Origin: Brassica napus
Lineage: Eukaryota > Streptophyta > Magnoliopsida > Brassicales > Brassicaceae
Assembly: GCF_020379485.1 (NCBI RefSeq)
Contig: NC_063445.1
Coordinates: 53,965,422-54,029,421, forward strand
Direction: 5' to 3'
Length of the DNA stretch: 64,000 nt
In this document: piece after piece, positions 37,425 through 52,675 of the stretch
Layout: each line of letters opens with the position of its first letter
Position numbering within the stretch: position 1 is the stretch's first letter
Notes under the pieces: generated by a model
Databases searched by the model: none
Seen by the model: only the letters and a program-made list of their open reading frames with translations
Told to the model about the DNA's origin: nothing
Program-made: the position numbers and the translations under genes

Positions 37425-39045
37425 TCAAGACTTCCCCATTTTAGGTACCTGATAAAGAGAAACATATCAAAGATAGTTAAGTGTAAATCACAATGATGCT
37501 CCTACTGCTTAAGATTATGGACATCACAATCTCACACTGATGAAACCTAAGGTTCTGTTGCAAAGATTCTGAAGAAACTGTGTTACAACATAGGCCTGAA
37601 TGTACATTTTATTGGTAGAAACGAACCTTCTTGAGAGGATGACTACTAGAAGCTGGAGCCGGTTTCATAATCTCGAAAGAGCAAACAAGAGACTCGTCCA
37701 CACTCAATAATGCACCAGCGTTATCAAACTCCCCACCATAGTTTGGAGCTGAGAATATCGTAACTAACCTCCTGTTCGCAAAAAACTCATACCCATCTTC
37801 CACTACCTGCAACACACAAAACCCATCACACGTCTCCACTAAAAAGTCTCTACCTTTACAACAAAAAACACATCTTAGCTTTTTACCTGATGGCCACGGC
37901 AGATAAGGTCAAGATCATTCTTATCCAAAAACTCATCGACTTTATCAGCTCCAAAAGTACAAGAGATGCCTCGATCACTATCAGACCATCCTTCCCTCTT
38001 CTGGTCAGGATCAGACCAAAGCAAATCACAAAGAAGACCATTGTCCGGAATCTCAGTAGGCCTCTCAATCTCTCGAATCTGATTCAAATTCTCCAGCTCC
38101 GGCGACAACCCTCCGTGCATACACAAGATCTTGTCGTCAATGAGTGCTGCCACGGGTAAAGAGTTGAAGCAATCGGTGAAGATCTTCCAGAGACGTACGT
38201 TGAATCTACGCTTGCACTCGTCGTAGAATCCGTAGATTCTGTTGATCTTAGCGTCCTCGTGGTTGCCTCTCAGGAGATATATCTTGGACGGGTAACGGAT
38301 CTTGTAAGCGAGGAGTAGACATATGGTCTCGAGACTCTGCTTGCCTCTGTCAACGTAGTCGCCTAGGAAGAGATAGGTCGCTGAAGGAGGGTAGCCTCCG
38401 TATTCGAATAGTCGAAGAAGATCTTGATACTGGCCATGGATATCACCTGATCACAAATTCACATAGAAACCCTAAAGTTTGTTACTTTCACCCCAAGTAT
38501 CAAAAATTAACCTCAATTTACAGAAAACCCTAAAGTTTTGCTACATTCACCTCCATGATCAACCTCAAATTCACAGAGAAACCCAAAATTTTGCTACATT
38601 CACTCCCAATTAGAATACCCTGATGCTCAAATCCCCAAAGTTTTCTACTTTCACCCACAATTACATTACCCAGATGCTCAAATCCCTAAAGTTTGCTACT
38701 TTTCACATCCAATTACAATACCCAGATGCTCAAATCCGTAAATTTTGTTACATTCACCGCCAATTACAATACCCAGATGCTCAAATCCCTAAACTTTGCT
38801 ATTTTTCACACTCAATTAAGCAATTTCACCGTGGGAGAAAGAGAGAGATTACCGCAGATGCGGATTGGGGCGTGGAGCTCGAGGAGATTGGGCTGAGAGA
38901 GGAAGATTTGACGAGCGTTGGAGCAGAGTTGACGAATCTCGCACTCTGATAGCTGAACCTGTTTGCCTCCTCTGCCTTCTAGCAATCTTCTGATGATATC
39001 ATCCAACACTCCTTTCTCTATCATCCCTTCCATACTCGTCATCAT
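37425..39045 (-). CDS. TOPP8: Serine/threonine protein phosphatase PP1 catalytic subunit, TOPP8 type, 4 exons
   Basis: Minus-strand exons 39045-38853, 38446-37887, 37806-37627 and 37448-37425 total 957 nt, giving 318 aa. The metal-binding and catalytic motifs of PPP phosphatases are all present: GDIHGQ at the start of exon 2, GDYVDRG, LRGNHE, then the later HGG and RGHQ, followed by [14 protein letters not shown]. The last exon is only 24 nt and encodes VPKMGKS. If it is skipped, exon 3 reads on into VRFYQ and stops. The N-terminus [16 protein letters not shown] matches the TOPP8 subgroup (At5g27840). PP1 removes phosphate from Ser/Thr in nucleus and cytoplasm under control of regulatory subunits. 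The gene is divergent from RPL18 with about 390 bp between start codons. Intron 1 carries a tandem repeat. Confidence 0.93.
38560..38822. repeat. Tandem repeat, period 51-52 bp, in intron 1 of the phosphatase gene
   Basis: The phrase CAGATGCTCAAATCC(C/G)TAAA recurs at about 38620, 38671, 38723 and 38774, each followed by TTTGCTAC and a CACCCACAATTACAATA-type spacer. A more degenerate copy lies at about 38530-38600. In total there are 4-5 units. Confidence 0.85.
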
Positions 39046-39290
39046 CGTCTTCTCTCTCAGATCTTAATTTTTTTTTTAACCAAAATCGAAACTTGGTACA
39101 AGGGTTTCGTTCAAAAGCAGGAGTGGAATAACGGGTCGTGTTTAGGTACCGATGGAATTAAAGATTTTCTGCTTTGAATTTTCCCGAGAAAGTGTGGGAA
39201 AGATGGAATTGAGGATGAAGGAGGGTCGTCAAACAATGAGAACCCAGAAGAACTTTGATATTCAGACAAGCAAAAAAAAACAAAAATAAA

Positions 39291-39389
39291 TGGGCCTCTT
39301 GTTTGGGCCCAAAGAAGGCCTAAAGCGAAGATGACGTCATGAAACCTAAGATACGAGCGAGCTTATTCCTATAAATTCATAAACCCTAA
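39291..39389 (+). promoter_or_regulatory. Site II (TGGGCC) and telo-box elements upstream of RPL18
   Basis: TGGGCC at 39291-39296, TGGGCCC at 39304-39310 and a telo-box AAACCCTAA at 39381-39389, followed by a pyrimidine-rich leader. This pairing is typical of plant ribosomal-protein promoters responding to TCP factors and telo-box binders in dividing cells. The role is inferred from the family. Confidence 0.7.
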
Positions 39390-39439
39390 TTTCATTTTCC
39401 TCTTCCTCCGTAGCAGACAGACACTCGACAGCTCACGCA

Positions 39440-40453
<1,014 letters not shown>

Positions 40454-41084
40454 GAAATACTCTGTTGTTTCGTTATGGATGGTTTCATAATCGAAATTTT
40501 CATAGGGAATTCTCGTTCCTCTTCATTTCTTGCAGACAATGTTTTAAGCTTTTTGTCGTTATTATGTTCTACTCGACATTTAAATGTTTTGCTTAAGAAT
40601 TTACTTATTCCAAAGAGTCTTTGAGATCGTTTAGGAGCCGTAAGGGTAGTTCTTAAATTTGCATGTTAATTGTTACATCACTGGCTGAAAATGTGGTTTT
40701 AAAGAAATCATCTGTAAAGTAATTTTCATTTTCATACTGATTAATGACACTAGTCAAATAAGAACACTACGGTTTCTAACAAATCATTGAAACAAAACTC
40801 AATGGTAAGGTAACAAGGGTGTCTTTTTTTTTGTGGTCAATATTGGGCTTAAAAGTTCGATATTGGGCTTTGAAATTGTCAATATCTAGAGGGCTTAATC
40901 TGCGAAAAAACAAATCAATGGTGTTTAATGTTTAGAAATAACAGAATGAGGAGTATTATGCAATTCCCTAACTCTTTCCCTTTTCGTTTTTGGTCAATTC
41001 CGGTTAAATTTCGGTTAAGATGCTCCTTCCCGCAATTCAAGGTGATTTCGAATTTCAAAAAAAAAAACAAAGAGACGAGAGCAC
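40454..41084. other. RPL18 3' flank
   Basis: 3' UTR and AT-rich spacer. No gene or RNA is recognised. Confidence 0.5.
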
Positions 41085-41726
41085 ACGTCCACCTAGCCCT
41101 AAGGCAAAAAAACCGGAACCGAAAAACCGAACCGGAACCGAATCAAATTACCCGAAATAAAAACCGAACCGAAACTCTCAAATATCTGAATGGTTCCTAA
41201 ATTTCTATATCCAAATAACCAGAACTAAACCGGAACCGAACCAAAAACCGAACGGGTACCCGAATATCCGAAAAAACAAGTATCAATTTTCTAATATAAG
41301 GTAAAATGTCATCAACCCCACTCGAACATGAAGAATGAGACATTGTTATCTTTTATGTACTCTCTTATATTATACATATATATATATATATATATATATA
41401 TTGTAGTTTTATATTAAAACTCAATAAATACTTATAAACTAGCACTTTATTGATTCGAGCTCTAGTTGAATTAACAAATATGCAAGTGGGTAACCATTAG
41501 ACCATTTAGTTTAACATATTAATTTATATATTTTGTATGTGTATATTTGATTCATTTATTAAATGGTATCCGAAACCGAACCGAAACCGACCAAAATCGA
41601 ATCGAAACCGAGCCGAAATCTCATTTTTACCTATTGGATATAAGAATAATTTATCCGATATACCCGAAACCGAATGGTTCCTACCGAAACCGAACCGAAT
41701 ACCCGAATGCCCAGGGCTACGTCCAC
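41085..41726. repeat. hAT-like non-autonomous element rich in CCGAACCG motifs
   Basis: The body 41093-41718 is flanked by the perfect 8-bp repeat ACGTCCAC (41085-41092 and 41719-41726), the length made by hAT transposases. The ends are loosely inverted: CTAGCCCTAAGGCA on the left and, read inversely, AGCCCTGGGCATTCGG on the right. Both arms consist of degenerate ACCGAACCGAAACCG runs around an AT core with a TA microsatellite (41375-41400). There is no transposase. Confidence 0.65.
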
Positions 41727-41779
41727 TCTGTCTCTTTCCGCAATTCAAGGGTTACCAGTTGTTATTCCGATATAAATAA

Positions 41780-43870
<2,091 letters not shown>

Positions 43871-44056
43871 GAATGTTTCGAAAAATGGGTTTCTATTATC
43901 CTTTTGTTTGTTGCGTGAATGGGCTCAAGACATTCTCTTGACGAGTCTTAAGTTTGTGTTTTCTTTAAACTACATGTCCTGTCTAGGTGTTTGAATTTCT
44001 ACTATGGTGTTATTTACTCTATCAGTGTGTTAAACCTCGTTCTCATTTCTTATACC

Positions 44057-45663
44057 TAAGACCATCATTATCGCAGGTTTTTAAGGGGGGGGTTTAAACA
44101 AATTACATCATTTAATTAAATGAAAACTAAATTAAAATGTAGTTACCGGTCCTTATTCGGAACTTTTTGAGACCGATCTTAAAGAGAGCACACCTGTCAG
44201 CATGTGAGCAAACCTCAAATTATTATTTTTTCTCTTTTTTCTCGAGTTTTCTTCTTCTCTCTTTGTTTGACCAATCAGTTGATCAACTCTACCTCCCTTC
44301 TCTCCCACCATTGACGCCGCCGCCGTAGGAAAGGAGCTCTCTTTGGGCGGACTCCATCGTCAAAGACTCAACGGATGGCTCAACGACGGCATTAAGGTGG
44401 ATTCTTCGTTGCCGTCCCGACCTACCTATAAACCTCCTACAAAAACTCTTTCGTCTAAGACAGGTCCGTGTCACTTCAGCTAAAGAGATTGTATTTTGTA
44501 GATTCAATCGAACTGTGAAAGTTACAAGATAAGTGATTTGTAAATTAGAAGAGAAATGCCTATGAGCTGCGATGGTGATGATTGCTTGAAGGTTCCAGCC
44601 AAGGAGTCATTGAAAGGGTAAGTCTTCTTCTAGTCATCTCTTGGTTAGGATAAGAACTGTTTTTTTTAAGGAAGCTAATGGTACTGATTGTTTGAAGGTG
44701 GCAGCCAAGGAGTCATTGAATGTAGGAGATAGAATTTACCTTCCTTTATCTGTAGGCAATGATGCACGACCTCCTACTAAGAAAGCAATTTATGGAAGTG
44801 ACAGAGCAAAGCTTAGACCCTGCTTGTACCAAACCAACTGTGGATTTCACAATGGGCGGTAAGCCACCATGCTCTCCACTTTGATTACTTGATATTTATA
44901 GGAGAATTAGTAGATGAAATGTATTCGGTCAAGGCACTTTCTCTTTAGCTTCTTAACTGCTATTTGCTAAGTTGGTTTATAGTGGATTGTATGAGCAGAA
45001 CTCAAAGTAGTTGCAAGCTGTATTTTTTTTATTAATGTAGCTTATAAATATAATTGTCTGATTTGTTCGACCTCTTCTTTTTAATGGCTTGATGTCTCGC
45101 CTGATCATGTATCTATAATTGACTGATTTGTGAAATGGAGTTCTCCTTCTTGTTGTTGCTCATTTAAGTTATCTCGTTGTTGTTCTGTTAAGTTAAAAAA
45201 CGTTTGGCTTGGTCTTGTTGTTGTTGTTCTGTTATAAGCAAACGTTGCTGTCACAGACTTGTGTCTTATGGTGATTGTGTGATTTGAGCAAAATAATACC
45301 TCGTAATGTGTTTTGTATAAATAAGCTTTTGTTCTTTCTCTTCATTCTCATGTTCTTTTTTTCTTTATAACTTGAAGCTCTCTCAACTTTCAAGTTTCTT
45401 CTCTTCTTTTTTACCATACAAAACGAGGAAACACATTTTACTCAAAATAAGTTCATTTTTTCTTCTTCTCTTGATCACAAATTTTATTCACAAAACAATC
45501 AAAAACATTTTCTATATGACACTTTTTTTTAAAACCTTAATTAAGAAACCCCCAATAAAGCATAAAATTTATAAGTTTCTTAACTATATTTCTTAACTAA
45601 CTTTTATTATTAAATAATTCATTAAGAAACCCAAATGGGGTTATAGGGATAATGATGCTCTAA
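44057..45663. mobile_element. PIF/Harbinger-like element, 1.6 kb, non-autonomous
   Basis: The body 44060-45660 is flanked by the 3-bp repeat TAA (44057-44059, 45661-45663). The left end is GACCATCATTATCGCAGG and the right end reads inversely as GAGCATCATTATCCCTA, giving matching inverted termini. Inside, the phrase CAGCCAAGGAGTCATTGAA occurs twice about 109 bp apart (near 44595 and 44705), suggesting a small internal duplication. No DDE transposase or Myb-like frame is recognised. Confidence 0.65.
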
Positions 45664-45898
45664 CATATGTTCCAGATTATTCATACTAGCTTAGTTCAAA
45701 GAGAAGATAGATTAAATTGAAACTGAAAATATATACTTAGTGCAGCAATATATATATTAACTAATGTTTGTGTGGAGCAGAAATAACACGTTCTTGGTGC
45801 GAATTTAACTACGATCGATCCCTGGTATGAAAACTTCTATATAATTAATCGGGGGTATAAAATGCCTCTTAACTTTAAAGCCTATCCAAATTTTGTTT

Positions 45899-46136
45899 TT
45901 AGAACATGTTTATCTGGGGTACTTAGCGAGGTTCTTAGTGCGTGGGCCCCCACAAAACCCTTAAGGATCGGTTACAAAAACTACTAATTAAGAACCGATT
46001 TTAGTGAGTTTCTTACACTGTTCGCGAGCCCCACTGACTCGTGGCGGTCCGCGATTGATTTGCTTTTTAATTTTTTTTAGACAAAAAAAAAACCTAAGAA
46101 TCCCAAATAGATTTCCTAAGGATAAACATGCTCTTA
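45899..46136. repeat. Tourist-like MITE, 232 bp
   Basis: The body 45902-46133 has inverted ends, GAACATGTTTATCTGGGG on the left and, read inversely, GAGCATGTTTATCC on the right. It is flanked by TTA (45899-45901 and 46134-46136), as expected for Harbinger-mobilised MITEs. Confidence 0.7.
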
Positions 46137-46216
46137 GTTTCCACAATGCTCCAAAATAATAAAATTAAAGGCTATTCATACTGTGTTCTCTAAATATATA
46201 TATATGCTTTTTCAAT

Positions 46217-46406
46217 TTATACATATTAATCACGTGGTCGAATGGTACGACGGACTTGAAAATATGTTAAGCCTCTAGGGTTTGAAATCAACTGAACTCG
46301 GATTAATTCATTTGTCTGGTGCTGGTTAACGGGTCCCCAAAAGACTAGTCGGTTGGGCCTCGACCCGCCAGATACCCACGGGTTATTAAAAAAAATTATA
46401 CATATT
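46217..46406 (+). mobile_element. tRNA-derived SINE, 168 bp
   Basis: The body 46228-46395 is flanked by the 11-bp direct repeat TTATACATATT. A box A-like TGGTCGAATGG lies near the 5' end and a box B-like GGGTTTGAAATC about 40 bp later, forming an internal polymerase III promoter. The 3' end is A-rich. Confidence 0.75.
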
Positions 46407-47673
46407 TTTCTTGGCTGTTCATCTTTATTATTTACAGACATCACTTGGAAAAGAGAAAAGTATAATGTTGGTGTTATCCAAGAGAAGAATGATATTTCAT
46501 AATGCTGATCTGTTTTTGTGAAAAAAGATAGATACAAACTCAGATTGTGTAGTAATAAATCAGTATTCATGAATGTATCTTCTATACAATTACCAATAGT
46601 TATGAAGTCTGGCTTAAAAAAAAAGATGATGACACTAAAGGTATTCAAACCTTTTTGGGATAAAGCTGTAATGCTGTTATTCTTCCTAGTTCATGCACCA
46701 TATTTGTCATTTTGCTTTTAAACATAGAAATTAAAAGTTGATTACGACCAAGAAACTAATTATAAAAATCTCACAATCTTTTATACTAATTTTTTTTTCA
46801 CATTGCAAAGAACCAACTGTAGTCAAACAGGTTAAGGCCAAGAAGTCTAAGTACAATGTTTATGAAGCATCTTCCACGTTAGCTTTTCCATATATTACAT
46901 TGCAGTTTCCTTGTATTTTAAGTGATTAAATATTTCATATGAATTTAGTGAAGAATAACAGTATCCTTCCTTATAGTGAAAGATGTTACTTTGACTAGTT
47001 AGTTTCTTAATTAATATTTTTCTTCTGTCAAAGAAACTTTCGTAAATGGATTTATGGTAGTACTATATTACGTAAGTACGCATAAATACAAAAGAGAAAA
47101 ATCAAGATAATTGAAAAATGTTGTTTTCAAAATATTATATTTAAAACTAAAATTGGTTAATAGTATATCGATATATATATATATTACACTGCTACTACAC
47201 ACACGAAATACAACATATTCGATGAGGAAATTATAGTGGTATATTTTTCACACAAATATAGCTTTGGAAGATAATTATAGTAAAATCAAGATGGTTAAAA
47301 AATGACAAATTTTAACCATAAAGTATTTTATATAATTTACATCGATTCGTATATATTTCACATAAAATGTCATTTTGGAAGACAAAAGAGAGAAAAAATG
47401 ATCATAAAATTCAAAAATATGGAATCACAGTTTCACAGAAGAATGCAATTTTAAGACAGAGTAGAATCACATACCTTAAGAGACGACCATAATTTTTTTA
47501 TATATGAATTCAAAGATTGATTAATTTTACCCTTGAAGATTTTATACCATAATAGTTGAAGAACACTAAAGACTATTTTCTCAATAAATAGCGTCCTCAC
47601 TTCTACGAATATAGCACAAAGAGATAAAGATCATTTCTGAATCCTTAAAAAAATTAAAGAAAAAGATTTTGTT
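46407..47673. other. AT-rich promoter-side region of the zinc-finger gene
   Basis: About 1.3 kb of AT-rich DNA without a supported gene. Leader sequence and a TATA-like AATAAATAG (47583-47591) occur shortly before the zinc-finger start codon. Confidence 0.5.
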
Positions 47674-48492
47674 ATGTCTTCTTCAACCTCTTCCACACCG
47701 CAACCGGTTGTCATCGAGGCCATGGAGGAGTCCAAGGAGATAGCAGCAGAGAGCAACAATCTGAGACTAGGGTCTCCTCAGGAGGCTATGTCCAGAAGTG
47801 AGAACCCTAGTTTCAGATCCGATCCTGTCCGAACAGGAAGTGAGATCATGAAGTTTTACCCATCAAAATCAAATAAGATCTACACTTGTCACTTTTGCAA
47901 CAAACGGTTCTCAACCTCTCAAGCCCTAGGTGGCCACCAGAACGCACACAAACAGGAGCGAGACTGGGACAAGAAGCGTAAGGAGATGGAAGCAAACTTT
48001 CCCGGACTCTCCTTTTTGAGCCCTTACCTAGACAAGCCTCATTTGCTATTAGGTGGGTATTCACAAGATGCTTTATCAAATGATAATCATCTTGGGATCA
48101 CTCTTGAACCTGTACTCAAACGTACAAGAACCGGATTGTACCCATCGTTCAGTGGTGGTCTCACCAACGTGGCCATAGTCCCTCGCATGACTCCTACCCG
48201 CTTCTTCACTGGGACCACTTGTAACAATGGTTCTTCTTCAGTGGGACTTGCACCAAGACCCTCTTACAACAACAATCCCCCGATGATCCCTAGAAACATT
48301 CCTCCTTTTCCACCTCCTCCTCGAACCACCAATCTCTCTAGCGTTTGCTATTCTCAAAAGAATGTATTGAGCGAAGAGAATCTCATCTCAAAGGTAGGGA
48401 ATGACAAGATCGTCGAGATTGATGATGATGATGACCAGACAGAAGAAGGGAAATCTAAAAGCTGGGGCATTGATTTATCTCTATCCCTTTGA
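47674..48492 (+). CDS. C2H2 zinc-finger transcriptional repressor (single QALGGH finger, EAR motif)
   Basis: A single exon of 272 aa. One plant-type C2H2 finger is formed by Cys72, Cys75, His88 and His92 with the QALGGH signature at 83-88. It is followed by a basic KKRKEME stretch. The middle is Pro/Asn/Ser-rich and probably disordered (NNNPPMIPRNIPPFPPPP). An acidic Asp run precedes the C-terminal LxLxL EAR motif DLSLSL, which recruits TOPLESS-type corepressors. It corresponds to At5g27880. The protein is predicted to act in the nucleus as a DNA-binding repressor. Targets cannot be told from the sequence. No defects were seen. Confidence 0.9.
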   Translation: MSSSTSSTPQPVVIEAMEESKEIAAESNNLRLGSPQEAMSRSENPSFRSDPVRTGSEIMKFYPSKSNKIYTCHFCNKRFSTSQALGGHQNAHKQERDWDKKRKEMEANFPGLSFLSPYLDKPHLLLGGYSQDALSNDNHLGITLEPVLKRTRTGLYPSFSGGLTNVAIVPRMTPTRFFTGTTCNNGSSSVGLAPRPSYNNNPPMIPRNIPPFPPPPRTTNLSSVCYSQKNVLSEENLISKVGNDKIVEIDDDDDQTEEGKSKSWGIDLSLSL

Positions 48493-49770
48493 GTAATATT
48501 GTATGTGTGTTTATTTGGTTTTCATTTTCAGGTATCATAGCTATTAGAGACCTCTCTCCATATACCTCATCTCTGTCTATGAATATTATTGTTGTTCTCC
48601 TTTTTATTGTATTTCAGTTAAAATGTTCCTTTGTCTGTATCATCTCTTCATCTTCTATTAATATCTCATTGTGTCTTGGTTTTTTTTTTTTTAATCTCTG
48701 ATTTTCTTTTTTATTGTTGTGATTTATATATCGTGAGTCTTAAAAAAAATTAGATAAATTATATATCTCATATATGTAGGGAAACGGATAAAAAAAAACT
48801 AGTCATTCGTGCAAGTTAGTCAAGCTATTAGTAATAGCGTTGAATATATTAAGGAAGGGAACGCATGAAGAAATATGAGTATAGAGTTCTTTTTTATCTA
48901 TAATAATATATGTTCATTGTTTCACGTAAGATGAGTTTATTCGAGATTCAGGATGGATGTATATTACAATGTACGCACCATAGGTTATATATAAAGAAGA
49001 CCTTCGCTAATCGCTACTAAAACAAAACGAGATGCATCAAATCAAATGTATTATATTCGAAAATAGAGCATGCATACGATGCGAAATGATTATATTGTTT
49101 AGCTTATAAGGTTATATTAGAGCAATGTCCAAGAATAGAACTTGCATTTACGATGGAGCGTTTTGTATATCTTTAAAAAGTAAGTTGAAGAGACCGTGTT
49201 GACTCAAATTTCCCAAAAAAGTAGAGTTTTTATGCTAATCAGAAAAATATGTGCGAAAAAACTATTAGGAACAACTTATATTTCATATCCCTAAAGCCAA
49301 TCGAATATTATGAACCAATGCGTTACTCCATGATTTGAAAAGTAACTTTGCAAACCATACTTCTGGTTTGATTTTGCAGATGTTTCCTCCTAAGTATAAA
49401 TGGACAAAAATTCCAAGGATGATCAATAGTAAAGCCATGTTCAGCGAACAAACGCTGCGGCAAGCGACGGCAATAAAAATATACAAAACGTAGCTATAGG
49501 ATGTTTATGTCTCAATACATGAACTGAAGTCTCAAGATATGATATTGTCGTATATTATTACATGAGAACGCACCTTATATATGTCGTTATGAAAAGAAAA
49601 TTAATGGCATGCATCGAATGAGTTCATATTCTAAGCAAAGAGCATAAAATATGCAAAGTGAGTCTCTATTCAGGGAATGTAAAAAGAATATACATTACCT
49701 TAGACGGCATGAACACCATTCTATCAACAATCGTACCTTTGATTGATAAGTGAATACTTTGGAGACTATA
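48493..49770. other. Intergenic region, no gene seen
   Basis: 3' flank of the zinc-finger gene followed by AT-rich DNA with no supported frame, RNA gene or bordered element. Confidence 0.5.
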
Positions 49771-50790
49771 ACTTTTTTTTATTGATGAAATGTTAAATTT
49801 ATTAATCATCAAGAAAGAATATATGTACAAGGTTTAATCATTTGTAAAGAATAATGAAAAAAAACAATCCCAAAAATTTGTCAAACGAGCAATCAATATG
49901 TCACGTAGGGTGTCCTTCTAACCAACGACGCATCAACCCTTGCAAATTTGGCTTCTTTGATAGTTTGTAAAAGTGATTTGATTCCTGATTGTGTTGTCAA
50001 TCAACTTGGCAAGCTGATTCGCCGGTCTAGATGGGTTATGCCTAGCTCCGTTTACCTGAAATGCAAGGTGAATGAGAATATAGGAGAGTACATCATAGGT
50101 ACCAGAAACTAGCATGGACGCCGTAATATCCCAATCTGAGTTTGGCTCGGCGGCCAATAGGTTTTCCACCACGACCATCCATAAAGTGAAGGTATAAGGA
50201 CAAGCAAAGAAGAAGTGATATCATCTGGCTCCCCACAAAATAAACAACCTTTGACCAGACTCCAACTATGCATCCGGCTTCCAGCAGACAGTCTATCCTT
50301 GATTGCCAGCTAAGCGACAAAAGCAAACTGTAGAACACAATGAGAAGACCAAATAATTTTACTCCATTGCTTTTTCTCCTGACAATGCCTTAGTTGGTTC
50401 CAAATTTCAGTGGTCCTGAAATGATCACGATAATCATCCTCACCTCTTATCATTAATACACCATCGTTACCATTCGTTACCAAAGTCATCAAAAACTACT
50501 AAGTCTCATGTACAAGATGTTGAATGTGGCGGTCAACAGTTCTGAAACCTCTATTCATTCCTGACAATAACATCAACAGTTCCAAGTTTTGGGTGCCAAT
50601 CTCACATGTGATATCAATGAGCCTCCCCATTGGGTGCCATAGGCCTGTCCAAAACCTCATTGTACAACCAGTCTAGATACTCATATGAAAGAAGGACTTT
50701 GCAAGCTGACGGAGTTTGAGGAGTTTCTCCCAAATCCAAGATCCAACTGTTTACGACTTACCACAGTTTCATCATAACCTTTGGTATAAA
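49771..50790 (-). mobile_element. LINE ORF2 3' remnant (zinc-binding and C-terminal region), decayed
   Basis: The T-run at 49771-49779 is a poly(A) tail on the minus strand. Reading leftwards from about 50500, broken frames give the zf-RVT-type phrase LAIKDRLSAGSRMHSW followed by GCLFCGEPDD (about 50310-50215). After that come ...PDWDIT-like and ANQLAKLIDNTIRNQITF (about 50045-49965), all typical of Brassicaceae LINE ORF2 C-termini. Several stops and frame changes make it inactive. The sequence to about 50790 continues in LINE style but is too decayed to place exactly. Confidence 0.75.
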
Positions 50791-50808
50791 AAGTTAACAG
50801 TGGCTTTG

Positions 50809-51168
50809 TTAGAGCATTCTCAATGGTATATTCACAAGAATATCTAACCCAATATAAAACTAATATTTTTATTAAATTTATTTGTATAATTAAAATTTAA
50901 ATCAATCATCACTTGACATGTGTGAATGATTTTTCACAAATTATTTTGGGATATCTCAGATGAAACACTCTTTTTGTCAGTTTTATTTTTATTTTTTTAT
51001 TTTATTTTTTGAAAAAGAAAAGGGTTTGATGGAGATTTGATCGGTGGTGATGACGATAGAGACCAACTATGCTGCAAAACTTTCTAATTTTTTTTTCTTT
51101 CTTTAATTTTATTTTTTAATTCTATATTAGATATAGACTCATGGAGATACTGCAAATGAGAGTGCTTA
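50809..51168. repeat. Harbinger-type MITE, 354 bp
   Basis: The body 50812-51165 runs from GAGCATTCTCAATGG to an inverse end AGCACTCTCATTTGC, flanked by TTA on both sides (50809-50811 and 51166-51168). Confidence 0.5.
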
Positions 51169-52079
51169 GTTGTTTGCTTCACCTCTTCCTCTTTATTTTT
51201 TTGAAGAAACTCCTCCTCTTTATCTTTTGCATCTTCTTTCTATTTTATTATTATGTCACGTAGAATCAAAACGTATCAAAAGTGTTTCACTAATAGTAAA
51301 TAAAGTTTTTTTTAACAAAATTTATAACTCTTGATTTAAAGGAACCGATACTCACCACCCAGCAAAATAATCTAACCAGGGTCATACTGAATATTTAATT
51401 TCAAAAATAAAATGTTATCATAAATCAAAATTTTATAATTTAATTTATTTATACATTAAATAATTTTATTACTAATTTTAATCATAGATTCATTAACTTT
51501 AATTTTGTATGTGTATTACCAATTTTATAAACATATTTCATTTAAAATAACATTTCCTAAAATCATAAACGCTAAACATTGTATGCAGTATAGTTTATGT
51601 CTATTAATTTGTTATTTAAAATAAGAAATGATTAATTATTAATATTGGATTAAAAATAAAATCTAAGATTTTAAAGAAAGAAAATACTAAGTTCTTATCA
51701 AACTTTTTCAATATATAATAATTAATATTCTATTGATATAGAAAAAATGAAATAAAATAAAAATGAATTTATTTTATCTTAATGGATGTATTTATAAGAT
51801 AGATATAATATATTATAGTTTTATTATTTTATTGTTATAGTTGGACTAAAATTATAGGGTTTAATTTAATAATGGTACTGGATTTGAAATATTTAATAAT
51901 AATTAAAATAATTGTCAAAATTTCTTTTGCCTCGGCCGCTGAGTCGCCACCAAGCCTAAGATGGGTAGAATTGAAAACAATTGTTCTCTAATTCTATATT
52001 TATCTAAATTATAAGTGATCAGAACTTTAAAAATAAATATTAGTAATTTATTAATTTTAAAAATATAACCATTAGTGTT
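51169..52079. other. AT-rich intergenic region
   Basis: Strongly AT-rich. No gene or bordered element can be supported. Confidence 0.5.
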
Positions 52080-52675
52080 GCTTGGATTATTTGGTACATT
52101 TGGAAGACACGTAATGAAAAAGTTTTTAATAATGTAGATAAGGACCTAAAAGATACATTGCAATTGACCGAAATAAAGGTAATACTTTAGAAGCAAACAC
52201 AATTGGGGATAGAAAGCAGGAGAATGAGAAACGAGGATGTACAACCGCATCAATTAGTAGATGGTGCTTTCGAATGCCTCTTAAAAAAAAAGATTTATGA
52301 TATTTATTATCAGGACAAGGTTGGTATACTATTTTGGAAAGTTTTGAAAAACTGACAGAAGCAAGAAACATCAGAACTTTGCATTCACATCTCCACGCAG
52401 AGATGAAAGTGTTAATTACTTAATTTGGGTGATGGAGTGTATGAAACAGCTACGCCAATACTATGTAACGTTTATAATAGATTGTTCTTAATTGATGAAG
52501 ATAGTTTTGGAACCATAAAAATTGCGTTTTTTGTAGTATATCTAGAAGAATTTCAAAAATTAAAGGATGGATTTACCGTTTTTCAACTCAAGCACGTTTC
52601 TAGAACTCAAAACTCAAAGATAGATTCCTTCGCACATGGCGCAAAAAAATCAGTCTGTCTATTTTGTCTAATATA
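52080..52675 (+). mobile_element. LINE ORF2 C-terminal remnant (RNase H region), decayed
   Basis: Broken plus-strand frames give IIWYIWKTRNEKVFNN (about 52085-52135) and, later, YLEEFQKLKDGFTVF followed by LKHVSRTQNSKIDSFAHGA (about 52535-52640). These are the linker and the RNase H tail of plant LINEs. Stops and a deletion separate them. Orientation is opposite to the remnant at 49771-50790, so the two come from different insertions. Confidence 0.75.

Noticed and set aside
44641..44862. 73-codon open frame inside the Harbinger-like element
   Set aside because: No similarity to transposase or to a known plant protein. It overlaps an internal repeat of the element.
46226..46648. 140-codon minus-strand open frame
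   Set aside because: Its C-terminal part is the reverse of the SINE at 46228-46395. The rest shows no domain.
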